This document shows positions 52,603-60,772 of a DNA stretch of 64,000 bases, one piece after another. This DNA comes from Streptomyces zinciresistens K42 (GTDB lineage Bacteria > Actinomycetota > Actinomycetes > Streptomycetales > Streptomycetaceae): positions 1-64,000 of the forward strand of contig NZ_AGBF01000009.1 of assembly GCF_000225525.1 (NCBI RefSeq). The letters are read 5' to 3'. How positions within the stretch are numbered: the first letter of the stretch is position 1; each line of letters starts with the position of its first letter. The position numbers and the translations under genes are program-made. The notes under the pieces are model-generated. The model was given only the letters and a program-made list of their open reading frames with translations, was not told the origin of the DNA and ran no database searches.

Positions 52603-52973
52603 GCGAGTGCCTCGACCGCGGTCGGCTTCTTCAGGACCACGGCGAGCCGATCGAGGGCCGTCGGCAGCACCCAGTAGTACACCCAGGTGCCACGACGCTC
52701 GCAGTCGATGAGACCGGCCTGGCGCAGGAGCTTGAGGTGGTGGGAGATCGTCGGCTGGGACAGGTCGAAGGCCGGGGTCAGCTCGCAGACGCAGACCTCG
52801 CCGCCCTCGCCGCGTGAGGCGATCATCGACAGCAGGCGCAGCCGGACCGGGTCACCCAGAGCCTTGAACACCTTCGCCAGCTCGGCCGCCTGGTCCTCGT
52901 CCAACGGCGCGGATGCCAGCCCCGGGCAGCAGGCGGCGTCCTGGCCGATCACCTCAAGCTCTTGTTTCGACAT
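52599..52973 (-). CDS. arsR: ArsR-family arsenic repressor
   Basis: A 124-residue metal-responsive repressor. The winged helix-turn-helix has VCVCELTPAF (Cys pair for As(III)) and DLSQPTISHHLKLLRQAGL as the recognition helix. N-terminal AACCPG gives a further cysteine pair, a variant metal site. It overlaps the aquaglyceroporin start by four bases. It is divergent from arsM; the intergenic 105 bases should hold its operator. Confidence 0.95.
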   Translation of the reverse strand: MSKQELEVIGQDAACCPGLASAPLDEDQAAELAKVFKALGDPVRLRLLSMIASRGEGGEVCVCELTPAFDLSQPTISHHLKLLRQAGLIDCERRGTWVYYWVLPTALDRLAVVLKKPTAVEALA

Positions 52974-53078
52974 GCCTCTATGTTGACGTTTTTCGATCCA
53001 AGGCGCAAGGTTGCATCAACGAACTTCAATACAGGCCGATCCGGGCACCGCCATGCCCAGTCACCCAGGAGTGAAGTG

Positions 53079-53972
53079 ATGAACGAGCAGTCCACCGACC
53101 TGCGCGAATCCGTCCGCCGGCGCTACGCCGCCGCAGCCGTGAAGGTCAGTGAGGGCGGCACCGCCTGTTGCGGGCCCGAGCCGGTCGAGGTCGACGAGAA
53201 CTTCGGCTCCACGCTCTACGCCACCGACGAGCGCGACACCCTCCCCGCCGAGGCCGTCGCCGCCTCCCTCGGCTGCGGCAACCCGACCGCCGTGGCGGAA
53301 CTGCGCGAGGGCGAGTACGTCCTCGACCTCGGCTCCGGCGGCGGCATCGACGTCCTGCTCTCCGCCCGCCGCGTCGGCCCGACCGGCAAGGCGTACGGGC
53401 TCGACATGACCGACGAGATGCTCGCCCTCGCTCTGGCCAACGCGCAGAAGGCGGGAGCCGCCAACGTCGAGTTCCTCAAGGGCACCATCGAGGCCATCCC
53501 ACTGCCCGCCAACACCATCGACGTCGTCATCTCCAACTGCGTGATCAACCTGTCCGTCGACAAGCCCGCCGTCTTCGCCGAGACGTTCCGCGTGCTCAAG
53601 CCCGGCGGCCGTATCGGCGTCACCGACGTCGTCGCCGACGACACCCTCATGCCCAAGCAGCGCGCCGAACGCGGCGACTACGTTGGCTGCATCGCAGGCG
53701 CGCTGTCCTTCGCCGAGTACCGGGAAGGGCTCGAAGCCGCCGGGTTCACCGGCATCGAGATCACGCCCACCCACGCCGTCGCCGACGGGATGCACTCGGC
53801 CATCGTTCGCGCGGTCAAGCCCTCCACCACTGATGAGCCGGGCTCCTCGAACGCGGAGACGGGCGCGTGCTGCGGCATCGCCGCCTGCTGCACCTCGGAC
53901 GAGCAGGCCACCGATCCCGCCACCACGGTGGCGGAAGCCAAGGCCGCCTCGGGGTGCGGTTGCCAGGGCTGA
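53079..53972 (+). CDS. arsM: arsenite S-adenosylmethionine methyltransferase
   Basis: A 297-residue enzyme that methylates arsenite. The SAM-binding motif is LDLGSGGGIDVLLSA and the family motif is VISNCVINLS. Cysteines in CCGPEP (early), SLGCG and DYVGCIAG fit the As-binding set. The C-terminus has CCGIAACC and GCGC, a cysteine-rich metal-binding tail. ATG 53079 follows AGGAG. A bidirectional terminator follows. Confidence 0.94.
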   Translation: MNEQSTDLRESVRRRYAAAAVKVSEGGTACCGPEPVEVDENFGSTLYATDERDTLPAEAVAASLGCGNPTAVAELREGEYVLDLGSGGGIDVLLSARRVGPTGKAYGLDMTDEMLALALANAQKAGAANVEFLKGTIEAIPLPANTIDVVISNCVINLSVDKPAVFAETFRVLKPGGRIGVTDVVADDTLMPKQRAERGDYVGCIAGALSFAEYREGLEAAGFTGIEITPTHAVADGMHSAIVRAVKPSTTDEPGSSNAETGACCGIAACCTSDEQATDPATTVAEAKAASGCGCQG

Positions 53973-54039
53973 CCAGCCCCTGTCGGACACTGTGACAGCG
54001 GACCGCCGACAACTGCGGTCGGCTGTGCGCTCAGCCGAC

Positions 54040-54075
54040 GCGTGGGGTCGGGGCCTGCTCGACCCGACCCCACGC
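54040..54075. terminator. bidirectional hairpin between arsM and integrase
   Basis: GCGTGGGGTCGGG (54040-54052) and CCCGACCCCACGC (54063-54075): perfect 13-bp stem, 10-base loop, between convergent genes. Confidence 0.85.
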
Positions 54076-54090
54076 ATTGACACCAGGGCT

Positions 54091-55239
54091 TCATGCCTCA
54101 CGGGCGCTCTGCGCCCCGCCAGCATCTCGGAGTTGTGCGCGCACCTCGACGTCGATGCCATGCGCCAGCTTGCGCTGGTGCTTCGCCGTCGAGTGCTGGT
54201 AGATCAACTGGGCCCGCTCCGAGGACTGGCCGGCGCGGACCATGAGGTCCTTCAGCTTGGCGCCGGTGTCGGCGGCCAGGGTGTTGCCGGTGTGCCGGAG
54301 GTCGTAGAAGCGGAAGTTGTCCGCCATGCCGACTTTGGTCCTCGCCTTGCGCCACTTGCGGCCGAAGGTCGAGCGGCGGAAGGGGGCGCCCTTCTCACCG
54401 ACGAACAGGAGGCCGTCCCGCTCCTTCTCCGCGAACCACTGCAGGTGGCGGCGCAATTCCGGGAGCAGGAAGTCGGGCAGGTAGACAGTGCGTTTGCCCG
54501 CGCGGGTCTTGGGGTCGCCGGTGACCCGTCTGCCGTTCGTCAGCTCGGGGGACGCGTGCGTGACGCGCAGCGCACATTCGTCGATATCGACACTGTGACG
54601 GCGCAGTTCGGCCAGCTCCTCCGGGCGGAGGGAGGCGAAGGCGCCGAGCAGGACCATCAGGCGCCAGCGCGGGCCCATGGCGTCGGCGAGGTCGAAGACC
54701 TGCTCGACGGTGGCGGTGGGGCGTTCGTCGGCCTCCTCCTTGCCCGCGCCCTTAATACGGCACGGGTTGCTGCGCAGGAGATCGTCGTCGACCGCCGTCT
54801 GCAGGATGCCCTTCAGCAGGCGGTACGACTTGGCGACCGTGGTGGCGCCGGTCGCCTTCAGGCGCTCGGCGCGCCATGTGCGGACGGAGGGCGGAGTGAT
54901 CTCGTCCAGGTCCTTGCCGCCGAAGGTCGGCAGGAGGTGCAGGCGCAGCAGTCCGTCATAGCGGTCGACGGTGGTGAGGGCCAGGCCGCGCTCCTCCATC
55001 CAACGGAGTGCGTACTTCTCGAAGTTGACCGCACCGGCATCCGGATCGCGCCAGACGTTGCGCTCGATGTCGGCGCGGACGAGGTTGAGCCAGTCCTGGG
55101 CGTCGGACCTGGTCTCGAACGTCTCCGGTGCGGTGTACCGCTGGCCGTCAGGTCCGATGTAGCGGGCCTGCCACCGACCGGAGGCGAGCTTGCGCACCGT
55201 GCCGAACTCGCGCCGCCGCTGCGGCTTGCGTCCCGCCAT
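54091..55239 (-). CDS. tyrosine-type site-specific integrase
   Basis: A 382-residue phage-type integrase. The arm-binding and core-binding parts lie in residues 1-170 (GTVRKLASGRWQARYIGPDG at the start). Catalytic residues: Arg in SLRPEEL (~205), the RHTG box in YDLRHTGNTLA (~313) and the nucleophile Tyr in LIYQHSTAKH (~347). It integrates the element, probably at the tRNA-Gly gene 3 kb away. It overlaps the excisionase by one base (TGATG). Confidence 0.95.
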   Translation of the reverse strand: MAGRKPQRRREFGTVRKLASGRWQARYIGPDGQRYTAPETFETRSDAQDWLNLVRADIERNVWRDPDAGAVNFEKYALRWMEERGLALTTVDRYDGLLRLHLLPTFGGKDLDEITPPSVRTWRAERLKATGATTVAKSYRLLKGILQTAVDDDLLRSNPCRIKGAGKEEADERPTATVEQVFDLADAMGPRWRLMVLLGAFASLRPEELAELRRHSVDIDECALRVTHASPELTNGRRVTGDPKTRAGKRTVYLPDFLLPELRRHLQWFAEKERDGLLFVGEKGAPFRRSTFGRKWRKARTKVGMADNFRFYDLRHTGNTLAADTGAKLKDLMVRAGQSSERAQLIYQHSTAKHQRKLAHGIDVEVRAQLRDAGGAQSAREA

Positions 55240-55451
55240 CAGGCCGCCTTCCCGTAGCGGGCACGGACACGGCGCACCGGCTCGACGGTGCGCGCCTCGA
55301 CGTACTCGGCGATCGCGCTTTCCGGGATGCGCACAGGGCGGCCGAGCTTCACGTAGCGGATGCGGCGCTCGGCGATCAGGCGACGGACGAAGCGCTCGCC
55401 TGTACCGAGCATTTCGCCGGCCTCGGCCACTGTCAGGAGGCGATCAGCCAT
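55239..55451 (-). CDS. excisionase (MerR-like HTH)
   Basis: A 70-residue DNA-binding protein: LLTVAEAGEMLGTGERFVRRL and RRIRYVKLGRPVRIPESAI, the winged-helix of the excisionase/AlpA type. Directly upstream of the integrase gene with overlapping start/stop, so one transcript. It would direct excision. Confidence 0.92.
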   Translation of the reverse strand: MADRLLTVAEAGEMLGTGERFVRRLIAERRIRYVKLGRPVRIPESAIAEYVEARTVEPVRRVRARYGKAA

Positions 55452-55593
55452 TTGCGGTCACCTCCTGTGCGGTGCGAGCGGTGCGCTGGGAGCGGGGACG
55501 GGCAGGGGGTATTGCGGGTCGGCGCAAGGGCGACGGGTCCTTTACTCGGGGTGGTTCTGGGCAGCAGACCGTTCCTGCTGGCAGCGCTTGGCG

Positions 55594-55851
55594 TTACGCG
55601 GCGCGGGGCCCATGGAGGAGGGCCAGGGGCGAGACCCGGAGGGCCTGGGCGAGGGCGACTAGGTCGTCGATGTCGCAACGGCGTTGGGCACGTTCGATGC
55701 GAGACAGCATCGTGTTGGTCATCGGGCGGCCGAGGGCGGTGACGCGGGCGGCAAGCTCGCGCTGGGCGAGGCCGCGTTCGGTGCGGAGGATTTCGATGGT
55801 GCGGGCGGTCCGTATTCCGGCCGTGCCGATTTCCAGGGATCGTGCTGCCAT
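55594..55851 (-). CDS. XRE-family regulator of mobile element
   Basis: An 85-residue Cro/C1-like repressor: IEILRTERGLAQRELAARV and TMLSRIERAQRRCDIDDLV. The ATG 55851 is preferred because GGAGCC precedes it and the longer start at 55872 would lie within the repeat at 55861. It lies upstream of the excision/integration genes and probably represses them. Confidence 0.85.
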   Translation of the reverse strand: MAARSLEIGTAGIRTARTIEILRTERGLAQRELAARVTALGRPMTNTMLSRIERAQRRCDIDDLVALAQALRVSPLALLHGPRAA

Positions 55852-55860
55852 GGCTCCATT

Positions 55861-56029
55861 TGTAGCTTGCATTCGCCGGTTTGGTTAACCGGCGATCGTC
55901 GGCTATGTTGCGCCGGGCCGACGGCCGGGGCTTACTTCTGGGCTGGGTTCCGGATGTCCGGTTGGCGGCGTCTTCGCCAGCCGGATGACACGCTCTGACG
56001 TGGGGTGTTGTGTTGTAGCTTGCGCTCGC
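55861..56029. repeat. 16-bp repeat pair TGTAGCTTGC-TCGC near the XRE promoter
   Basis: TGTAGCTTGCATTCGC at 55861-55876 and TGTAGCTTGCGCTCGC at 56014-56029 (14 of 16 identical). They lie upstream of the XRE gene and may be its operators. From here to 56383 no gene is visible. Confidence 0.5.
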
Positions 56030-56383
56030 AGCGGGAGTCAACGGTCTCCCGACGTGATGCTTCTGGCTTTAGCTGACGGACCATTATTTCGGCAACCGCC
56101 GATTCGGGTTTATGGTTTTGGTGATGCCTCGCAGCACACGTTCGCCGTCAGCTGTCTGATTTCCCGGCGAAATGCTGGACTTGTGCGGCATGCATGTGGC
56201 TGTCTTGGCCTCGATTCTTCAGTGGTCGTGAGTGCGTGAGCGGGCAGTCGGTTCGCCCTGTTTGTTCCGCGTGATCGCGGGTGGGGCCTTCGCGTGTCGC
56301 TGCGGCTGCGCCGGGGTTCCACGGCTCCCGGAGGGTGTTGGTCCTGCTCCTTCCTGGTCTTCGTCGGGTCTGGCTGCCGGTCG

Positions 56384-57811
56384 TCAGGTGATGGCCGGGA
56401 GTGCGGTCAGCCGCTGCCAGCAGGTGGTGAAGGCGGTCGCCCAGGGCCAGGTCCGCTCGATCCGGAGCCATCGGCGGCGGGCGTGGTCGGCGAGTCGGGC
56501 GGGCAGGTGGTAGAGGCGGAAACGCATGGTGTCAGGCTCGGCGTCGGCCAGGTCTTCGATGTCGTGCAGGGCCAGCAGTCGCACCCAGGCGTCGAGATCG
56601 GCGGCGATGTTCGCGGCGAGCATCCAGCCGCGGTTGACCTCCCACGATTGCGAGGGCAGGTTGTCCAGCCCCATCGCTTTGTTGGTGCGTACCCGGTCTT
56701 CCACACCTGCGTGGGAGCGGTGCAGCACGTCCAGGAACTGTGCGTGGCCCGACCCGGCGATGCCCCACATGTGGCGGATGTTGGTCGCGGTGATGCAATA
56801 CCGCCAGCCGGTCTTCTTCTCGAACGCGGTCAGCTTCTTCAGGTGCCGCCGGGCCGGACGGACCCGGCGCACGATCAGCCGCATCCCTTCTGGCCAGCCC
56901 CCGCGGGTGTTCAGGCCGGTCAGCTCGGCGACGAAGTAGCCCTCCTGGACGCTGCCGTCTGGGTGCACGGAGGTCTCCCAGGCCATCCCGGGTAGGCGGG
57001 CGATGGCCTTCTCGTCGTCTTCGGTGATCTTCCAGCCGACGGTGTAACGGACCGTGCGCCGTGCGGTGTTCAGGGCTTCGAGGTGTTCCAGCAGCCCGTG
57101 GGTGGCCCCGGCCCCGTCCACCCGGACGAGGATCTTCGCGGCCGAGGAGCCGGGGATCTGCGCGAGGGCATCGGTGAGAACGGCGATGTGGTCGGTCACC
57201 GTGTTCGCTCCGGAGTTCCCCGGCCGCAGGAGCATGGCCAGGGACTCGGTGGTGTTGGCACACCACGCGGCCAGCGGATGGAATCCGAACGTCTTTTTGA
57301 AAGTGACCGCTGCTCCGGTCTTCTTCGAGGCGGAGGTGATGATGGTGGCGTCGAGGTCGATGACGATCCAGCCGGTCAGCCGCTTGCCTGCCACGGTCAC
57401 CCAGGGGAAGCCGCCCGGCCGCAGATGCAGCAAGCTCCACACGTGCCGGCGCACCCGCGCCCGCACCTTTGCGATCTTCGCCAGAGTGGCCTCATCGAGT
57501 GCCGCCAGCGTGCGGCGGGCAGTGGAGTCTGAGGCCGCGGCCCCGAACAACGGCCGATGATGTAACTGGAGCTGCTCGGCCTCCGACAGGTTCTCGGCCC
57601 CGAGCACGATCGCGACGGCCAGGTGCACCAGCACCGCTGCACGGTTCCGCCAGCTGGCCACCGTGCTGGACGGCAGTATCTTCGCCAGCGCCCCCGTCAG
57701 TCCCGTGCGGTCCGCGCATCGGCGCAGCAGCACCGCCCCGGCATGCCCGATCAGCCTCTTGCCGTCAGCCATCACCGACAGCCGACGGTCCCACCCTGTA
57801 CGCTCAACCAC
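56384..57811 (-). CDS. IS1380-family transposase
   Basis: A 475-residue DDE transposase of the IS1380 family. Features: the DDE-type core with IVIDLDATI (first Asp ~169) and VRVDGAG (second, ~250), and the C-terminal Glu region (GVEDRVRTNKAMGLDNLPS). Length fits the family. No clear terminal inverted repeats are found; the 12-bp arms at 57812 and 57875 are a candidate for the right end. It is probably an insertion inside the element. Confidence 0.92.
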   Translation of the reverse strand: MVERTGWDRRLSVMADGKRLIGHAGAVLLRRCADRTGLTGALAKILPSSTVASWRNRAAVLVHLAVAIVLGAENLSEAEQLQLHHRPLFGAAASDSTARRTLAALDEATLAKIAKVRARVRRHVWSLLHLRPGGFPWVTVAGKRLTGWIVIDLDATIITSASKKTGAAVTFKKTFGFHPLAAWCANTTESLAMLLRPGNSGANTVTDHIAVLTDALAQIPGSSAAKILVRVDGAGATHGLLEHLEALNTARRTVRYTVGWKITEDDEKAIARLPGMAWETSVHPDGSVQEGYFVAELTGLNTRGGWPEGMRLIVRRVRPARRHLKKLTAFEKKTGWRYCITATNIRHMWGIAGSGHAQFLDVLHRSHAGVEDRVRTNKAMGLDNLPSQSWEVNRGWMLAANIAADLDAWVRLLALHDIEDLADAEPDTMRFRLYHLPARLADHARRRWLRIERTWPWATAFTTCWQRLTALPAIT

Positions 57812-57886
57812 CAGAAAGGTGCCTTGCTCTCTGCAGCGGATATGACTTCGACACTCACATCCTTGCAGGTCAACGGCACCTTTCTG
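57812..57886. repeat. 12-bp inverted repeats upstream of transposase
   Basis: CAGAAAGGTGCC (57812-57823) and GGCACCTTTCTG (57875-57886) are perfect inverted arms with 51 bases between. They begin immediately before the transposase start and could be part of its right end. Confidence 0.6.
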
Positions 57887-58056
57887 CTATCGGGGCGTCA
57901 GATCACCCAATTCCGCTGAATACCCAGGGTTGGCTATACGACGCCACCAGCCCTCCGCCGCGCCTTCGGACCGGGGCTGTGCGCCACCCCCCTTCCCCCG
58001 CACCGCCCGACGAGGGCGGCCACACCGCCACGCCCTCACCTAGGAGCCGCCGCCCG

Positions 58057-58899
58057 ATGAGCTACGACGCCCGCGAATGGGTGTGGGACCACAGCCGCAG
58101 CAAAGGCACCGCTCGCATGGTCCTCGCCCTGATCGCCGACCGGTGCCGCGACCGGCACTGCGTCGCGTACGCGTCCGTGCCCACCCTCATGAAACGCGCC
58201 AATGCCTCCCGCACCGCCGTGCGCGATGCCCTGGCCAAGTTGATCGACAGCGGCGAACTCGTGCCGCTCGCCGGCCGCAAGGGACCACGGGGCGAGACGT
58301 ACTACCTCCTCCCGGTCGCCGCCCGGTTCCTCGGCGAGCAGGCCGCGGAGGGCGACCGGAATCCGGCTCCCCAAGGGGGTCAGATTCCGACCCTCGGGGG
58401 GCCGGAATCCGACCCGGTCGAGTCCTTCGAGGGGGGATCGGAATCCGACCCCGGGGAACAGAATCCGGCCCCCAGGGGGTACGGATTCCGACCCGGAGGG
58501 GGTGCAGATTCCGACCCCCAGAACAGAAGAGAACCGAAGGTGAACGGTAAGAGCAGCAGCTCCGCCCCGCTCATCTCCGCCATCGAGTGGCAGATCGACG
58601 ACGACGCCCGTGCCTGGCTGCAGCACCACGGCCACCTCGACCGCCTCGGCGAGGAGGCGCTGCACGCCGCCGACGAGAAGTGGCGCACCTACCGGGCTGC
58701 CTGGGCGTCTCGCACCGCCGCCGCGTGGACGGCCGACTGGCGCGCGTGGATCGCCCGCGAGCACACCCCCGCCCCTGGCCGCCCCAACCTGTACGCCGTG
58801 CCCGGCGGCCCGCCCACCCCAACCACCGGCATGACGCGCTCCGAGGCGCACATGGCCGCCCTGCTCGCCGCCCTCGACGAACCGACCGGAACGGAGTAA
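58057..58899 (+). CDS. winged-helix Rep-like protein containing iteron array
   Basis: A 280-residue protein. Residues ~20-95 form a winged helix (VPTLMKRANASRTAVRDALA, then LIDSGELVPL). The middle (~100-155) is low complexity rich in GG, SDP and NPAP; its DNA encodes seven iteron-like repeats. The C-terminal part (~170-245) is helical (DDARAWLQHHGHLDRLG, KWRTYRAAWASRTAAAW). In streptomycete linear plasmids and conjugative elements the initiator gene can itself carry the iterons; I infer a replication role. Confidence 0.7.
   Translation: MSYDAREWVWDHSRSKGTARMVLALIADRCRDRHCVAYASVPTLMKRANASRTAVRDALAKLIDSGELVPLAGRKGPRGETYYLLPVAARFLGEQAAEGDRNPAPQGGQIPTLGGPESDPVESFEGGSESDPGEQNPAPRGYGFRPGGGADSDPQNRREPKVNGKSSSSAPLISAIEWQIDDDARAWLQHHGHLDRLGEEALHAADEKWRTYRAAWASRTAAAWTADWRAWIAREHTPAPGRPNLYAVPGGPPTPTTGMTRSEAHMAALLAALDEPTGTE
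58359..58517. repeat. seven iteron-like repeats inside Rep-like gene
   Basis: Copies of GA(A/T)TCCG(A/G)CCC start at about 58359, 58383, 58405, 58441, 58461, 58484 and 58507, spaced 24, 22, 36, 20, 23 and 23 bases, mostly close to two helical turns. This is the classic layout of a replication-initiator binding array. Confidence 0.7.
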
Positions 58900-58907
58900 C
58901 CCGCCCT

Positions 58908-59885
58908 TTGGACCGACGCGAAGTCGCCGCTGTCCTCGCCTACACCGGCCGCCTCGACCCCCGCACCATCCGCACCGGCACGGGCGAGGCCCGTGACCAG
59001 ATCGCCCAGTGGCAGGAACTGCTCGACGACGTGCCGTTCGCCACCGACCACGGCTGGGACGTCCGCGAGGCGATACGGTCCCACGTCCTCGACTCGCCGT
59101 ACCCGATCCTGCCCGTGGACATCGCCCGCAGATGGCGCGCCCACCGGCGCGACCGCCTCAACCGGCACACCGACCCCACACCCGCTGCCGACCCCGACGA
59201 TCCGGCCGCCTGGCGAGCCGAGCTGCTCCGGTCCCGCAACGCGGTCGCCGCCGGCCAGGCCGCCCCTTCGACGCATCGGCAGATCGCCGGCAGTTGCCGG
59301 CCTCGCGACGTCGAGGAGCGGCTGCGCGAGCTCGGGTCGTGCATCCCACCGGCCGTACGCGCCGAACTCGCCCGCTACCGTCCGACCCGCGCCGCGCGCG
59401 ACGCCGCCGTCACCGAGGGCCTACCCGATGCGCTCGGCGTCCGGTGCGACTGGTGCCACGCACCCGTGGGCTCCCCGTGCCGTCGACGCAGGGCGAGCCC
59501 CGACGGAACCGCCCGGGGCAACGCCGTACGAGCGACTCCCCACCCGTCACGCGTCGACCTCGCCGCTACCCGGGACAGGCCGACACCGAGCTGCGTGACG
59601 GGGACCGGTTTCGCGCCTCGCGGCAGCTATGTGGGGATACGACCGTCGGTCCCCGCACCGCGTACACCGCCCCGACGAAACTTTGGGGACGGTGTCGCGG
59701 GGACGGTGCCGACGACTACCGGGGACCGATCCCCTCTGAAACCGCAGGTCAGAGGGCCTTTCATGCCGTCCCCAGAGCGTCCCCAGAACGGGGACCGTCC
59801 CCACAGCGGCCCCTTCGGGACCGGGACCGCGCTACGGAAAGGGGACCGTCCCCGTGACGACGCGTCAGGGGAACCGTCCCCGTGA
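58908..59885 (+). CDS. mobile-element zinc-finger protein
   Basis: A ~325-residue protein that starts at TTG 58908. The first ~165 residues are helical (DRREVAAVLAYTGRLDPRTI, AHRRDRLNRHTDPTP, RPRDVEERLRELGSCI). A zinc finger CDWCHAPVGSPC (about 185) follows, as in proteins of actinomycete integrative elements. The remaining ~110 residues are low complexity, rich in GDR and encoded by repeated GGGGACCG DNA; their coding status is doubtful. It follows the Rep-like gene by nine bases. Confidence 0.65.
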   Translation: MDRREVAAVLAYTGRLDPRTIRTGTGEARDQIAQWQELLDDVPFATDHGWDVREAIRSHVLDSPYPILPVDIARRWRAHRRDRLNRHTDPTPAADPDDPAAWRAELLRSRNAVAAGQAAPSTHRQIAGSCRPRDVEERLRELGSCIPPAVRAELARYRPTRAARDAAVTEGLPDALGVRCDWCHAPVGSPCRRRRASPDGTARGNAVRATPHPSRVDLAATRDRPTPSCVTGTGFAPRGSYVGIRPSVPAPRTPPRRNFGDGVAGTVPTTTGDRSPLKPQVRGPFMPSPERPQNGDRPHSGPFGTGTALRKGDRPRDDASGEPSP

Positions 59886-59933
59886 CGAAGCGTCACATCC
59901 TCGTCCCCAAGCGTCTGGGGACGGTGCACCGCA
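59649..59933. repeat. GGGGAC/GTCCCC palindrome array (origin or transfer candidate)
   Basis: About 13 copies of GGGGAC or GTCCCC in ~290 bases, including palindromes GGGGACCGTCCCC at 59790 and 59841, GGGGAACCGTCCCC at 59868 and GGGGACCGATCCCC at 59721, and CCGTGACG repeats after the last two. Such density next to mob genes and a Rep-like gene suggests an origin of replication or oriT. Confidence 0.6.
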
Positions 59934-60109
59934 GCGCTATGTGGACCGGTCTCCGTCCCCTCTCGTTTCAACCACAGCCCTCGCTCGGACAGCGCCTATC
60001 TCGGTCGCCTGTCCAGACCTCAGCCCACCACCGCTGAACTGCTCCGGCCGCTGCCCTCGCACGGCAACTCAGCGGCGCTCCCTACCGAACACATCCAGGA
60101 GAAGCACAC

Positions 60110-60772
60110 GTGCACGACCGACACCACGAACACACCAACCAGCAGGAGACGCCCATCGCCTCAGACAACCGCGCAGCAAGGTATCCCGCTGGACCGTCCA
60201 CAGGCCGGTTCCACGGGGAAGCCTCCGCCCCAGGGGTGGCGGAGGCACTCGGGCACCAGGGGGTGCCCGAGGAGGAGAAGCAACACTCTGACGCCGAGCC
60301 CGTCGCCGTTGCCGTGCCCCTGCCGCGCGCCGCCGAAGCAGCCGCTCTGCATCGAGTCGCCCAACGCCGCAAACCCGACCCAGGCGGCCGGCGCAAGAAG
60401 CGCGTCGATGCCCGTTACAGCGTTGAGGAGAGGGACGCAATCCGTGCCAAGGCCACGTCGCTGAACCTGAGCGGCGCTCACTACGTCGCCGCCGTCACCC
60501 TGGCCCACGTTGAAGGTGACCTCACTGTGCCCGGCCAACGCACCCAGCTGGACGACTACATCGACGAGCTGACCGCCCTGCGCGAGCAGGTCGCCACCAT
60601 CGGCCGCAACGTCAACCAGATCGCCAAGAAGCTCAACTCCGGCGGCCATCCACAACCTGGGGACAGTGCCCTCCTCGCCCAGACCGACCGCACTCTGGAC
60701 GCCGTCGGCGCTGCAGTGCGCCACATCGCGGCAGCTGCGAACCAGGCCGTCAGCCACAAGGCGGCCCGATGA
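60110..60772 (+). CDS. MobC-like relaxosome accessory protein
   Basis: A 220-residue protein. The first ~90 residues are variable and low complexity. The core (~100-200) is a MobC-type helical region with VDARYSVEERDAIRAKATS, HYVAAVTLAH and TIGRNVNQIAKKLNSGG, the typical end. It binds oriT and helps the relaxase. GTG start at 60110; an N-terminal truncation is possible. It overlaps the relaxase by four bases (ATGA). Confidence 0.88.
   Translation: MHDRHHEHTNQQETPIASDNRAARYPAGPSTGRFHGEASAPGVAEALGHQGVPEEEKQHSDAEPVAVAVPLPRAAEAAALHRVAQRRKPDPGGRRKKRVDARYSVEERDAIRAKATSLNLSGAHYVAAVTLAHVEGDLTVPGQRTQLDDYIDELTALREQVATIGRNVNQIAKKLNSGGHPQPGDSALLAQTDRTLDAVGAAVRHIAAAANQAVSHKAAR

Noticed and set aside
58359..58517. 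Possible CRISPR array
   Set aside because: Repeats are too short (11 bases) and spacers uneven; the pattern fits iterons instead.
59854..60291. 145-codon plus frame between zinc-finger and mobC genes
   Set aside because: Overlaps both genes, Arg/Pro-rich, no motif; a shadow of mobC.
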